Assembly: GCF_900166595.1 (NCBI RefSeq)
Contig: NZ_LT745763.1
Location: forward strand, 653,315-717,314
Source of the DNA: Virgibacillus dokdonensis
GTDB lineage: Bacteria > Bacillota > Bacilli > Bacillales > Amphibacillaceae
Direction: 5' to 3'
DNA length: 64,000 nt
Shown: piece by piece, positions 34,021-43,671 of the stretch
Numbering within the stretch: the stretch's first letter is position 1
Layout: every line of letters starts with the position of its first letter
The notes under the pieces: generated by a model
Databases searched by the model: none
What the model was told of the DNA's origin: nothing
Seen by the model: only the letters and a program-made list of their open reading frames with translations
Position numbers and translations under genes: made by a program

Positions 34021-34679
34021 AGATATAATTAATCGGCGATTAAATGGATCTTTAATTAGTGCTTGAGATTATTTTAAAGGAAAAATACAAACTAATCAAC
34101 ATTTATCATTAACGCACATCCAAATATAGAGGGTTGCAGGTTTTTAACCATTTTTTGAAAAAATTATAAATATTAACTCCGATAGCGAATTTTCACCTGT
34201 ACCGTGTTCTCGTAGATTAAACAGTTCTAAGGGCATGGGAAAAACAACGAAAAGAAAAAGAGCTAACTTGCTAAGAACAAAAATTAATGGAAAATATGTC
34301 TGAGATTTTACAATAATTTAAAACTGCAAATACGTAAGTCGTTTACCATTACATCATGTTAATATTTCAGCGAAGTAAGAAGGTGATATGGACAATATCA
34401 CATGCTTTGGTAGGTATATTTAAAGACGTATGAAGAATGCTTGCCATACAAGCAAATAATAAAATGTATACCAATAACGGCTGATATACAGAAGTTGCTT
34501 ACGCTAATAAAATACCTGAAAACTATGTTCACTTTTCTTGCCATCGAAGATTATTAAAGCTTTTGCGTACAAGGAACTGCTTTTCTAGACCTAAGTGAAG
34601 TATTAAAGATTATGTAAAGAAGCTGCTTCAAGATTAGCAACTGAATGAATACGGTATAAAAATAGAAGGAGGTAATGAA
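34021..34679. other. leader/gap upstream of AhpD copy 1
   Basis: About 34180-34335 is similar to 44140-44290 upstream of AhpD copy 2. Roughly 300 bases (34340-34645) have no counterpart there and contain only broken frames (for example around 34490-34600), so it is either inserted DNA or a dead gene. Confidence 0.5.
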
Positions 34680-35180
34680 ATGGAACAGAGAATTAATTAT
34701 TATAACGTTGCACCAGAAGCGCTTAATATCATGATGGAAATGGAGAAGTATACGAAAACTACAGGTATAGACCGTAAACTTCGTGAACTGATTAAAATTC
34801 GAGCTTCTCAAATCAATGGCTGTGCCTATTGTATGAACATGCATACAGCAGATGCACGGAAAATGGGGGAAACAGAACAGCGTTTATATTGTATTAGTGC
34901 TTGGAAAGAGTGCACATTTTACACAGATGCGGAAAAAGCAGCTCTTGAGTTGACAGAGTACGTAACTTTAATTTCATCAAAACGGGTGCCAGATGAGCTT
35001 TATCACCGAGTACGTGAATATTTTGATGAAAGACAATATGTTAACCTTGTTCTAATAATAAATCAAATCAACAGTTGGAATAGAATTGCTATTGCAATGG
35101 GAAATACAGCAACTGAAAAATAATAACTGTAAGTGAACATCTTATATTTTTCATTTTAAATACATGGAATACTATTTATA
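34180..35180 (+). repeat. segmental duplication, copy 1 (AhpD region)
   Basis: Matches 44140-44825: upstream block, an identical ribosome-binding site (AGGAGGTAATGAA), the coding region at about 98% identity, and a downstream block beginning TAATAACTGTAAGTGAACAT. Interrupted by about 300 extra bases at 34340-34645. Confidence 0.85.
34680..35123 (+). CDS. AhpD-like carboxymuconolactone decarboxylase-family protein, copy 1
   Basis: 147-residue all-helical protein of the CMD/AhpD family. The redox signature is C48-A-Y-C51-x3-H55 (GCAYCMNMHTADAR), as in alkylhydroperoxidase-type members, with ELIKIRASQINGC before it. A likely role is peroxide or thiol-dependent reduction; the substrate is unknown. 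AGGAGG lies 7 bases before ATG. A near-identical copy lies at 44320-44763, the only residue difference seen being Ala versus Val in AEK(A/V)ALEL. Confidence 0.88.
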   Translation: MEQRINYYNVAPEALNIMMEMEKYTKTTGIDRKLRELIKIRASQINGCAYCMNMHTADARKMGETEQRLYCISAWKECTFYTDAEKAALELTEYVTLISSKRVPDELYHRVREYFDERQYVNLVLIINQINSWNRIAIAMGNTATEK

Positions 35181-35497
35181 TTCAACAATTGGATGTCGAT
35201 TGTTGAAGTTTGGGCAAATAAAAAATAACGATATTTCCCGTCGAGCTAGAAATTAGCGGTAACTTTTTTATTAACATCATATGGCGTCTTTAACTATGTT
35301 GGATAACTAAATATGTTTAAAATGATGAAACAGTCTGTTTATATGCAGGCTGTTTAAATTATTTATCAATGTAATAAATGTATTGTATTTACCTATGATA
35401 GCTATAGGCAATTTGGTATTGTTTACTTTTTGGCAGTTCCTATAATAGAAGTTAAGTAGCCATAGCCATGCTACGAAAAATGAAGGGGATGAAGAAA
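35124..35497. other. gap with two hairpins after AhpD copy 1
   Basis: Hairpin TTCAACAAT / ATTGTTGAA at 35181-35207 and hairpin AAACAGTCTG / CAGGCTGTTT at 35328-35355; either may terminate AhpD transcription. No gene. Confidence 0.5.
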
Positions 35498-35734
35498 ATG
35501 TCAAAAACAATTTTTTATCATGCTGGTTGTCCAATTTGTGTAGATGCGGAGCAAATGGTTCTTGATTACCTTGACAAGTCAAAGACTACGACAGAAGTGG
35601 TACATCTTGGCACGGATCGAAATCGAATTGAAGAAGCAGAAAAGGTAGGAGTAAAATCAGTTCCAGCATTGGTAATCGGCGAAGATGTATATCATATCAA
35701 TTATGGAGCAAGTTTGGAAGATGTTAAGGGGTAA
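35498..35734 (+). CDS. thioredoxin/glutaredoxin-like small protein
   Basis: 78-residue thioredoxin-fold protein. ATG 35498 follows AAGGGGATGAAG; the in-frame ATG at 35468 lacks a site. The active site is C11-P-I-C14 (YHAGCPICVDAEQ) after a first strand, and the cis-proline motif SVPALVIG lies near residue 55. Size and motifs fit a mini-thioredoxin or glutaredoxin-like reductase. With the AhpD-like and Rrf2-type genes nearby it may form a small redox group. A terminator follows. Confidence 0.85.
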   Translation: MSKTIFYHAGCPICVDAEQMVLDYLDKSKTTTEVVHLGTDRNRIEEAEKVGVKSVPALVIGEDVYHINYGASLEDVKG

Positions 35735-35806
35735 ATTCTAAAACAAGATGCTGTATACCAATTGGCACCTATGTCAAGGACAATTATAAAAAAGCTTATG
35801 CAGATA

Positions 35807-35843
35807 AAAGATGATTCCTATATTGAATAGGGGTCATCTTTTT
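35807..35843 (+). terminator. rho-independent terminator after the thioredoxin-like gene
   Basis: AAAGATGA..CCTAT / ATAGG..TCATCTTT stem with T-run ending at 35843. Confidence 0.8.
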
Positions 35844-36280
35844 AGGTTCCGCTGATTGTTATCGTCAGCATGTACCTTCCCCTTTTTTCAATAAGATTTT
35901 TAAAACATGCCTTTAATTGAAATTTTTACCATCTATAATAAATAGGAAACACAAAGTTTGTTTCTCAGCATGATCAATGGTCAGTTAATACAAAAATACT
36001 TCCCCCATGAAACTTCACTTAAAGAGTATCCTGAGCATACAGATTCTAAAGGATGAAAAAGGATAGAAATAATGAGAGTTTTATTAAGTGAATGTTGTAA
36101 CCGTGGCATCTATATAATTTATGGCTATTATAATAACGTTATCTTAGGATGAAGCTATGAAAATATTCTATGACCTTTTAGTGGTACTACTATTTATATT
36201 TTAATTCTAAATCTGTCCTTAAAATAGCAGGCCTAAAATAATGATAGGTAAAACCAATCATTATGAGTAAAATATAGAGA
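35844..36280. other. 437-base AT-rich gap
   Basis: No gene or repeat recognised; all frames are closed at short intervals. Confidence 0.5.
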
Positions 36281-36309
36281 TTGAACATATGATTCAAGGT
36301 GGGTAATAT
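36281..36309 (+). promoter_or_regulatory. sigma-A promoter of tRNA-Cys
   Basis: TTGAAC (36281-36286), 17-base spacer, TAATAT (36304-36309), about 28 bases before the tRNA. Confidence 0.6.
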
Positions 36310-36336
36310 GGAATATAACGTAGTAAACGTATCTTT

Positions 36337-36408
36337 GGGAGTATAGCCAAAGTGGAAAGGCGAAGGTCTGCAAAACCTTATATTCTGGTTCGAGTCCAGA
36401 TACTCCCT
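36337..36408 (+). tRNA. tRNA-Cys (anticodon GCA)
   Basis: Cloverleaf by eye: acceptor GGGAGTA / TACTCCC with discriminator T (normal for tRNA-Cys), D arm GCC / GGC, anticodon stem AAGGT / ACCTT with loop CTGCAAA (anticodon 36370-36372), T arm TCTGG-TTCGAGT-CCAGA. The 3' CCA is not encoded. It stands alone, 35 bases before the YggS-type gene, with no terminator between them. Confidence 0.95.
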
Positions 36409-36443
36409 CCTAACAAATTCCTTTTAAAGAAATGAGGAGTAAA

Positions 36444-37190
36444 ATGAATGCTGGTTGGATTGAGGACAACTTGAAGTTTGTTAGAGAAAAAATAAATTCG
36501 ACATGTCAAGCTGCCGGGAGAGACCCGAACAACGTAAAGTTACTGTTGGCAACGAAAACGGTTTCGGAATACAAGATAAAGCAGGCTCTTGAAGCTGGTG
36601 AAACGTTGATTGGAGAAAATAAAGTTCAAGAATTACAGGAGAAGTATTCTTTATTACAAAATGAAACGGTGGAATGGCACTTCATAGGTCATTTACAAAC
36701 AAATAAAGTGAAGCAAGTTTTAAAATTTGTAACTTGCATTCATTCAGTAGACCGTTTGAAGTTGGGAAGAGTATTACATAGGGAACTTACAAAAGAAAAT
36801 AGAAAATTAGATATCCTTGTACAGGTAAACACTTCATATGAAGAAAGCAAATTTGGAGTTGCACCTGAGGACACTTTAAATCTGATAAAACAACTTGCTG
36901 AATTAGATACCTTGAATATTAAAGGTCTAATGACTATTGGGAAATTGACTACGGATGATAAAGAGACTAGAGAATGTTTTCGTCTCTTAAAGTCAATTCA
37001 GCAACAGGTTATTGAGCAAAATGATCCTAGAGTTGAAATGGATATATTATCCATGGGTATGTCAGGTGATTTCTCTATAGCTATAGAAGAAGGGGCAACA
37101 CTTGTTCGAGTAGGAACTGCAATATTTGGAGAAAGAGAGTATCCTGACAGTTATTATTGGAATGAACAATTCAGTATAAGAGATGAATGA
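36444..37190 (+). CDS. YggS/PROSC-family PLP-binding protein
   Basis: Single-domain TIM-barrel protein that binds pyridoxal phosphate without enzymatic activity and keeps PLP levels balanced in the cell. The 248-residue protein has the PLP lysine in LLLATKTVS near residue 35, then LIGENKVQELQEK, WHFIGHLQTNKVK, and the phosphate-binding end DILSMGMSGDFSIAIEEGATLVRVGTAIFG. ATG 36444 has GAGGAG 4 bases upstream; ATG 36432 is a weaker alternative. It is not in the usual divIVA/sepF neighbourhood; here it lies behind tRNA-Cys and ahead of two PLP enzymes. Confidence 0.92.
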   Translation: MNAGWIEDNLKFVREKINSTCQAAGRDPNNVKLLLATKTVSEYKIKQALEAGETLIGENKVQELQEKYSLLQNETVEWHFIGHLQTNKVKQVLKFVTCIHSVDRLKLGRVLHRELTKENRKLDILVQVNTSYEESKFGVAPEDTLNLIKQLAELDTLNIKGLMTIGKLTTDDKETRECFRLLKSIQQQVIEQNDPRVEMDILSMGMSGDFSIAIEEGATLVRVGTAIFGEREYPDSYYWNEQFSIRDE

Positions 37191-37290
37191 ATAAAGTAGT
37201 GAAGTAAGGCTATGAAATATGTAACAAATAAATTTCTGAAGATGTCACGCTCGTTGTTAAGAATAACAATGAGATTTTTTTCGGAGATGA

Positions 37291-37532
37291 GCAAGTATAA
37301 AACGAGATGCTCGTGTATAACGGAGTAGCAACGTCGCATGCGCTAAGCAACTAGGTGAATTGACCAAATTTCCCTACGTATAAGCCATCATCGGTTCGTA
37401 GTTAAGGGGGAGGGGGATTAAAAACGGAATTGCCACCCGACGTCGGCATCCCCTTGTTTTAGTGGCATGATTCCTTAATATCGGTTCATTCGTTCCACTC
37501 GCTACGCTGTTAATAGGGCATTTGTTCCTTTG
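37291..37532 (+). repeat. family B intergenic repeat, copy 3 (most diverged)
   Basis: Shares AAGTATAAAA near its start, AGCAACTAGG, CATCATCGGTTCGT, GGCATGATTCCT, CATTCGTTCCACTC and a CTTTG end with copies at 14651 and 55487, with many substitutions in between. It fills most of the gap between the YggS-type gene and glyA. Confidence 0.7.
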
Positions 37533-37609
37533 TCTTACAAGCATAATTGATAGAATATTTCTGGAAAAGAAAAACTGTCTCAGAAAGTTATAATTAGGGA
37601 GGAAATGTG

Positions 37610-38857
37610 ATGGAGAATTTGCTTCAAGAAGATCCTGTTATAGCAAAAGCAATTCAACAGGAGCTATCTCGACAGCGCGATAAAATTGAATTGATTGCTT
37701 CAGAAAACTTTGTTAGTGAAGCTGTTATGGAGGCAATGGGAACCGTCTTAACAAATAAATATGCGGAAGGTTATCCAGGTGATAGATATTATGGAGGCTG
37801 TGCGTATGTTGACATAGTAGAAGCATTGGCTAGAGAAAGAGTTAAAAATCTATTTGATGCAGAACATGCCAATGTACAGCCACACTCAGGTTCGCAGGCT
37901 AATGCAGCAGTTTATTTTGCAGCTGTAAATCCGGGAGATACGATTTTAGGTATGAATTTATCACATGGTGGTCATTTAACACATGGAAGTCCTGTTAATT
38001 TTTCTGGTCGACTGTATCATTTTGTTTCTTATGGTGTGGATGAACAAACCCATTTACTAGACTATGATGAAGTAAGGAAACTTGCCCATGAACATAAACC
38101 TCGAATGATTGTAGTGGGAGCCAGTGCTTATCCACGTACGATTGATTTCGAAGCTATTTCTAACATTGCAAAAGAAGTAGGTGCGTTATTTCTTGTAGAT
38201 ATGGCTCATATTGCTGGTATTGTTGCAGCTAATTTACATCCAAATCCTGTGCCGTATGCTGATTTTGTAACAACGACAACCCATAAAACACTGCGAGGCC
38301 CAAGAGGAGGAGTGATTTTATGTAAGAAATCTTGGGCACAAGCAATAGATAAAGCAGTATTTCCAGCTATTCAGGGTGGGCCGCATATGCATATGATTGC
38401 TGCCAAAGCGATAGCATTGAAAGAAAATTCCTCCTCTGAATTCAAACAATATATGAAACATGTACTACAGAATGCAGAAGTTTTAGCTAAAGCATTGATG
38501 GCAGAGGGGTTAGATGTTGTCTCTGGAGGCACTGATAATCATCTCATCCTTTTAGATTTGCGAAATATTGCTATCACTGGAATGGATGCACAGTTGCTCC
38601 TTGATGAGATTGGAATTACGGTAAACAAAAATGCCATCCCGTTTGATTCGACAAGTCCACAGATAACAAGTGGAATACGTCTTGGTACACCAGCCTTAAC
38701 TACAAGAGGAATGGAACCAGAAGAGATGATAGAGATAGCACGTATTATTTCACAAGCATTAAAAAATAAGCATGATTCACGATTAATGAATCAGCTTCGT
38801 GATGAGGTCCAAAAAATAACTTCGAGGTTTACCTTATATGAGCGAAAAATTCGTTGA
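37610..38857 (+). CDS. glyA: serine hydroxymethyltransferase
   Basis: PLP enzyme that interconverts serine and glycine with tetrahydrofolate. The 415-residue protein has [24 protein letters not shown] and the PLP lysine motif [16 protein letters not shown], all canonical. Several usually fixed positions differ, for example [27 protein letters not shown] precedes ATG 37610 by 7 bases. It is 13 bases ahead of the aminotransferase gene, so the two form an operon. Placed in an accessory block and not next to upp, it may be a second glyA; the rest of the genome would decide. Confidence 0.92.
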   Translation: MENLLQEDPVIAKAIQQELSRQRDKIELIASENFVSEAVMEAMGTVLTNKYAEGYPGDRYYGGCAYVDIVEALARERVKNLFDAEHANVQPHSGSQANAAVYFAAVNPGDTILGMNLSHGGHLTHGSPVNFSGRLYHFVSYGVDEQTHLLDYDEVRKLAHEHKPRMIVVGASAYPRTIDFEAISNIAKEVGALFLVDMAHIAGIVAANLHPNPVPYADFVTTTTHKTLRGPRGGVILCKKSWAQAIDKAVFPAIQGGPHMHMIAAKAIALKENSSSEFKQYMKHVLQNAEVLAKALMAEGLDVVSGGTDNHLILLDLRNIAITGMDAQLLLDEIGITVNKNAIPFDSTSPQITSGIRLGTPALTTRGMEPEEMIEIARIISQALKNKHDSRLMNQLRDEVQKITSRFTLYERKIR

Positions 38858-38870
38858 GAGGGGCAAATAA

Positions 38871-40199
38871 ATGAATACAAAAAGAGTAGTTTCGTACTCG
38901 GAAGCATTATTCCAACAAGCAAAAAATGTAATTCCTGGGGGAGTGAATAGCCCAGTACGTGCGTTTTCGCTGGTTGGATCTTCTCCTGTTTTCATGAAAA
39001 AAGGTCAAGGATCTCACGTAGTTGATGTTGATGGGAAGAAATATATTGATTATATATGTTCATGGGGGCCTTTAATACTTGGCCATGCGCATCCAGCAGT
39101 GGAAAAAGAGATACAGAAAGCAGTATGCAATGGATCAAGCTTTGGGTTGTCTACTGAGATAGAAGTAAAAATGGCTAAATTAATATGTGAAATTGTTCCC
39201 TCTATTGAAATGGTACGTATGGTGAACTCTGGAACAGAAGCCGTAATGAGCGCATTACGTTTAGCGAGGGGATATACGAAGCGGCAAAAAATCATTAAAT
39301 TTCAAGGGGGTTATCATGGACATGCTGATGCTTTGTTAATCAAAGCAGGTTCAGGTGTCGCCACATTAGGATTACCTGATAGCCCGGGCATCTCCAAAAC
39401 AATCGCTGCTGACACTATTACATTACCTTATAATTGTATGGAAAGTATTCGTCATACTTTTGAACAATTTGGTGAACAAATTGCAGCCGTTATTGTTGAG
39501 CCAGTTGCAGGAAATATGGGAGTCGTGCCGCCAAATACTGGCTTTCTTCAAGGGTTACGTGCAATTACCGAACAGTACGGTAGCTTGCTTATCTTTGATG
39601 AAGTAATGACGGGTTTTCGCGTAAACTATCATGGGGCACAGAGTATGTACGGAGTCCATCCTGATATTACTTGTTTGGGAAAGATCATTGGAGGAGGATT
39701 GCCAGTAGGAGCTTATGGAGGCAAACATGAAATCATGGAACAGATCGCCCCTGCCGGACCAATTTATCAAGCGGGAACATTATCGGGGAATCCACTTGCC
39801 ATGTCAGCCGGATATAAAACGCTTCAGTTATTGGAGAAAATCGAGATCTATGATGAATTGGAAAGAAAAGCTGCAAGGTTAGAAGAAGGTTTCAAACAAA
39901 ACGCTGAAATGACAAATGTAGCATTAAAAATAAATAGGGTAGGTTCCATGCTTTCTGCTTTTTTTACAGAACAAGAGGTTGTTGATTATGAAACAGCGAA
40001 GAGTTCAGATATGCAAGTTTTTAAAAAGTATTATATGAGTATGCTGGATTTGGGGATTTTGACAGCCCCTACGCCTTATGAAGTGATGTTCCTATCTGCA
40101 GCACACTCCGATGAAGATATTGAAGAGACAATTGAGGCCCATTATCAGGCGCTTAGTAATGTCAAAAATGTAGAAGGAGTTTGTAATAAAATCAATTAA
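38871..40199 (+). CDS. hemL: glutamate-1-semialdehyde 2,1-aminomutase-type enzyme
   Basis: Class III PLP aminotransferase of the GSA aminomutase group, which makes 5-aminolevulinate for heme. The 442-residue product has [53 protein letters not shown] and the PLP lysine in [20 protein letters not shown]. It lies outside a hemAXCDBL operon, so it corresponds better to the second, GsaB-like copy of Bacillaceae. Coupled to glyA; the neighbouring PLP genes are notable. GAGAGGGG site before ATG. Confidence 0.88.
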   Translation: MNTKRVVSYSEALFQQAKNVIPGGVNSPVRAFSLVGSSPVFMKKGQGSHVVDVDGKKYIDYICSWGPLILGHAHPAVEKEIQKAVCNGSSFGLSTEIEVKMAKLICEIVPSIEMVRMVNSGTEAVMSALRLARGYTKRQKIIKFQGGYHGHADALLIKAGSGVATLGLPDSPGISKTIAADTITLPYNCMESIRHTFEQFGEQIAAVIVEPVAGNMGVVPPNTGFLQGLRAITEQYGSLLIFDEVMTGFRVNYHGAQSMYGVHPDITCLGKIIGGGLPVGAYGGKHEIMEQIAPAGPIYQAGTLSGNPLAMSAGYKTLQLLEKIEIYDELERKAARLEEGFKQNAEMTNVALKINRVGSMLSAFFTEQEVVDYETAKSSDMQVFKKYYMSMLDLGILTAPTPYEVMFLSAAHSDEDIEETIEAHYQALSNVKNVEGVCNKIN

Positions 40200-40377
40200 A
40201 ATAGGGAAACAATTTTCGGTATTGAATGAAGAAAGTTGTGGGAAAATACCGGTTTGCTTGGATGGAGCAACATCAACATAGAAACAGCTTCAAGTCATTG
40301 AATTATTGCAATACTATAAACCACAAAGTAAAATATTAAGGAAATATAGATTTATAAAGAAGGGAGGACTTGAGCAT

Positions 40378-41226
40378 ATGTGGGTACCTAGAGCTTTATC
40401 AATTGCGGGCTCTGCTGCAAGGGGAGGTGCTGGGATTCAAGCTGATTTAAAAACTTTCCAGGAGTTAGGTGTGTTTGGTCTAAGTTCTGTTACTGGTATT
40501 GTTGCGTACCATCCAGATACGAATCAGAATGTATTCCCTTTAGACTTAAGTGCTATTAAAGCACAGGTATATACAGCGCTTCGTGACGTCGGGGTAGATG
40601 CAATAAAAACAGGCATGCTCTATACAAAGGAGAATATTTGCCATGTAGCCAAGTGGATGGAAGAGGCTGACACGCCCCATCTTGTTGTGGACCCGGTCAT
40701 GGTCGGTAAAATGGATACACCTCTGTTAAAAGTCGATGCTATTAATACGCTTAAAACAAAACTAATACCTTTAGCAACAATTATTACACCAAATATGCCA
40801 GAAGCCGCATTATTACTAAAAGCGAATCAACCACTTACAACGGTTGATGACTTAAAACTAGCAGCAATAGAATTAAAAAAATTAGGTGCAAAATATGTCC
40901 TTGTCAAAGGAGGTCGCCTCAAAGGTCCAGCTGTTGATGTGCTATATGATGGTGATAAATTACATATGTTTGAAGTGCAGCGGATTGATACAATTCATAC
41001 AAACGGAGCAGGATGTAGCTACTCTGCAGCAATTACAGCCCAGCTAGCAAAAGGTAAACCTGTCCAAGAAGCTGTAAAAGAAGCGAAAAAGTTTATTACT
41101 GCAGCTATTCGACATTCCATTGCATTTAAGCAAGGCGTAGGCCCTCCAGACTTTGCTGCATATCATAGGTTTGGTGGAGAAGCAGTCAAAGAAAAGATTG
41201 TAGAATATAAGAATGAAGAATACTAG
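40378..41226 (+). CDS. PdxK/ThiD-like kinase lacking the lid cysteine
   Basis: Ribokinase-fold kinase of the PdxK/ThiD family (pyridoxal or hydroxymethylpyrimidine kinase). ATG 40378 follows GGGAGG and gives 282 residues. Motifs: GGAGIQADLKTFQELGVFG, DAIKTGML, VVDPVMV, ITPNMPEA and NGAGCSYSAA. Compared with the second copy at 55941, GSDSSGG is changed to GSAARGG and DPVMVCKG to DPVMVGKM, so only one of the two cysteines of the cysteine-pair pyridoxal kinases remains. Substrate is therefore open. It follows the aminotransferase gene by 178 bases. Confidence 0.8.
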   Translation: MWVPRALSIAGSAARGGAGIQADLKTFQELGVFGLSSVTGIVAYHPDTNQNVFPLDLSAIKAQVYTALRDVGVDAIKTGMLYTKENICHVAKWMEEADTPHLVVDPVMVGKMDTPLLKVDAINTLKTKLIPLATIITPNMPEAALLLKANQPLTTVDDLKLAAIELKKLGAKYVLVKGGRLKGPAVDVLYDGDKLHMFEVQRIDTIHTNGAGCSYSAAITAQLAKGKPVQEAVKEAKKFITAAIRHSIAFKQGVGPPDFAAYHRFGGEAVKEKIVEYKNEEY

Positions 41227-41408
41227 ATAAAAGAAATTTATATATAGTGGTTTAAAATTTTTCCAACCAAATGGCGGGATGAAGAGAACAAGTAAATTAT
41301 TTATTGCGAGCAAGCGAAATAAGTTCTTGGCGTAATGCTTTAAATACAAGATGAACTTCTGGATTGTACGTTTTTAAAGGAAACGTATAGACGATAGATC
41401 AAGACAAA

Positions 41409-41433
41409 GTAAAGGAAGGTTTTCTTCCTTTAC
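41409..41433. terminator. hairpin between convergent genes
   Basis: Perfect 10-bp stem GTAAAGGAAG / CTTCCTTTAC with a 5-base loop, between the kinase gene and the convergent LysR gene. No strong T-run, so terminator function is likely but not certain. Confidence 0.55.
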
Positions 41434-41576
41434 CTGCTTAAATACGCACATTAAAATGAGCATTAATCGATGGAACTGTAGCAATTATGATGGTATTAGT
41501 CCAAGGTGAGAATAAAATTTATCCAGCAGAGCAAGAATTGTACATGAACTATCTATCTCATTACTGATAATAAGCT

Positions 41577-42473
41577 CTAGTTAAATCGTCCATCTTTAAC
41601 TGTTGTAATTAACTGATCCATAAAAACGCGACTAGCAGCACATAAATGTTTGTTCTTTCGATAGGCAATGCCAATCTGTGTGGTAATTACCGGATCTTGA
41701 ATAGGGATCGTTTTAATATGTACATTATCAATATATTGTAAGTAAGCTTTTGGCAGTATCGTAACACCGACCCCCTTACTGACCATTTGAATGATAGATT
41801 CCATCGTCGTCATTTCAAGTACTGGCTTTGGGGAGAAATTCATTAAGCGGCACTGTTCGTTAACAACTTGTCGTAGAAAATAGGTTTCAGGTAATAAAAT
41901 AGTTGGGGTCTTTTTTAAAACTTGAAGTGATACAGACGCTTCTTTGGCTATGATGTGATCTCTAGGTGCAGCAAAAGCAAGGTCTTCTTTATAGAGCGGA
42001 ATAGCTTCTAGGTCTTCATGTTCCAATGGTAAAAAAACAATCCCCAAATCCAATTCATTTTTTAATAGCTTTTCGTAAATATCTCCAGTTCGTAAGCCTT
42101 GTACAGAAAGTTCTATATTAGGGTAAGCGTTGTGAAAGTCGATAACTGTTGGTGAAAGTAAGTAATTAACAACTGTGAGTAGGGCGCCTATGTTGAGCGT
42201 CCCTCTCCCTAATCCTTGAAGTTCACTAATTGCAGCACGTGCCTGAGAAATTTCATGAAATATATTGTAACTGTGATCTAGTAATGTTTTCCCTGCATCA
42301 GTAAGTATATTTTTTTTTTCAATACGATCAAACAAAGGCATCCCTACCTCATGCTCTAACAAGCGAATTTGTTGACTGAGAGAAGGTTGAGCAATACCTA
42401 ATTTCTCAGCAGCTCGTGTAAAGTGAAGCTCTTGACATAATACAATAAAGTATTCCAATTGCTTTAGTTCCAT
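41577..42473 (-). CDS. LysR-family transcriptional regulator
   Basis: 298-residue LysR-type regulator. ATG 42473 follows GGGGGAAATGCG on the minus strand; a longer frame to 42524 has no site. The N-terminal winged helix reads MELKQLEYFIVLCQELHFTRAAEKLGIAQPSLSQQIRLLE and is followed by a linker helix and a periplasmic-binding-type effector domain (LNIGALLTVVNYLL, LDLGIVFLPLE). No divergent target survives: the upstream side holds a dead transposase. Confidence 0.9.
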   Translation of the reverse strand: MELKQLEYFIVLCQELHFTRAAEKLGIAQPSLSQQIRLLEHEVGMPLFDRIEKKNILTDAGKTLLDHSYNIFHEISQARAAISELQGLGRGTLNIGALLTVVNYLLSPTVIDFHNAYPNIELSVQGLRTGDIYEKLLKNELDLGIVFLPLEHEDLEAIPLYKEDLAFAAPRDHIIAKEASVSLQVLKKTPTILLPETYFLRQVVNEQCRLMNFSPKPVLEMTTMESIIQMVSKGVGVTILPKAYLQYIDNVHIKTIPIQDPVITTQIGIAYRKNKHLCAASRVFMDQLITTVKDGRFN

Positions 42474-42656
42474 CGCATTTCCCCCAAGCATGATATATTT
42501 AAAACAATGGTTTATAGCTATCATTTTATACTAAATCATTATAAATATCTTTTATTGGATAAACTTAACAGAGGGGAATGGTTTAAGTATTATACGATAT
42601 TGTTTTAAAATGACAAAAAGGTGAAGTGTAAAATAAAATTAATTTATAAAAGCAAA

Positions 42657-43094
42657 ATGAGGGTCTATGTAGAAGTAGCTCGAAAATGGAACTACGTCTG
42701 CCTTTTGTCGACCTTTTTAATCGAGAAATCATTGTATAGCGCAGGAGCAAACAAAGAACATCGATTGTCGATAAAAGTTTTAGTTAGTATTTCACAACCC
42801 TACAAGAGGTCGCTGTTTTTCACACCGATCGTGGTAAGAGTTCAATAATCAAGTCGTTGATGAATCATTAGTTGCATTTCAAATCGAACGTTCTCTTAGC
42901 TCAAAAAGGTTGCCCTTACGATAACGCTGTCACTGGATCTACGTTTAAATCATTTTAAACAGAGCTTGTGAATGGTAGAGCCTTTAAGCCGTATGCAGCA
43001 ATTACAACTGGAGTTAGCTGATTATGTGCATTGGTTTAACCTAAACTATATAACACCTATTCAATTTAAAGAAAACACCTTAAAAAATGTCTAA
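42657..43094 (+). pseudogene. IS3-family transposase (orfB) remnant
   Basis: Translating in shifting frames recovers the integrase core of an IS3/IS150-type transposase: YVEVARKWNYVCLL, then NREII-YSAGANK, FHTDRGK-FNNQVVDE, FQIERSLSSKGCPYDNAV, STFKSF and the C-terminal LQLELADYVHWFNLNYITP. At least four frameshifts, an internal stop and a deletion are visible, so it is inactive. Confidence 0.8.
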
Positions 43095-43671
43095 TTAAGT
43101 GTTGACGTACCAAAAGAATATGATAAAGTGTACTTAAATTAACGGGGCAGTTTCATGGTGCGAAATGTTCCTAGTTACCAACATCATTCTCTGGAATTGA
43201 AGGATTATATTGAAGAATCGAATAAAGACGTAACGCTTGAAGGGTTCTCTCTTAGTCTTAGTTAGTAAGAAAGACAGTGCTAAAAACTCGTGAAGAGGCG
43301 TAAGAATTTACCGTAACAGTGAAATTTACCTCTGACGAAAACCTACCCCACGGGGTGGTGTAGATTATGATCCTTGGGTTGAATGAATATGGTACGTTTG
43401 CAAACAAATCTAAAAGGAAAAGACTATGCTTTCGAACACAATGTCATAAACAAGCAATTTAATTTTAGAAGTAAGCAAAGTCAAATGTAACAATACATAG
43501 AATGGAATAAATTGGATTTTTTGGAACGCCATAGGAATGAAAGCTTCACGTACGATGTGAACAGGGGAAAAAGGAGAGATAACTTCAAACCCTTACCTAT
43601 CTGTAAGAAATAGGGTTTACATTTTTTGTGTGGTTTGGCTATTTATAATCCTGAAGGAGGTAGTGATTATT
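43095..43671. other. 577-base gap after the IS remnant
   Basis: Contains TAATTAAGTGTTGACGTACC right after the transposase stop, resembling an IS3-type end. Short frames at 43154-43264 and 43386-43490 lack ribosome-binding sites. A hairpin AAACCC / GGGTTT with T-rich tail lies at about 43589-43627. Confidence 0.4.

Noticed and set aside
36337..41226. Genomic island integrated at tRNA-Cys
   Set aside because: No integrase gene or repeat of the tRNA 3' end was found, so a classical tRNA-targeted island is not supported.
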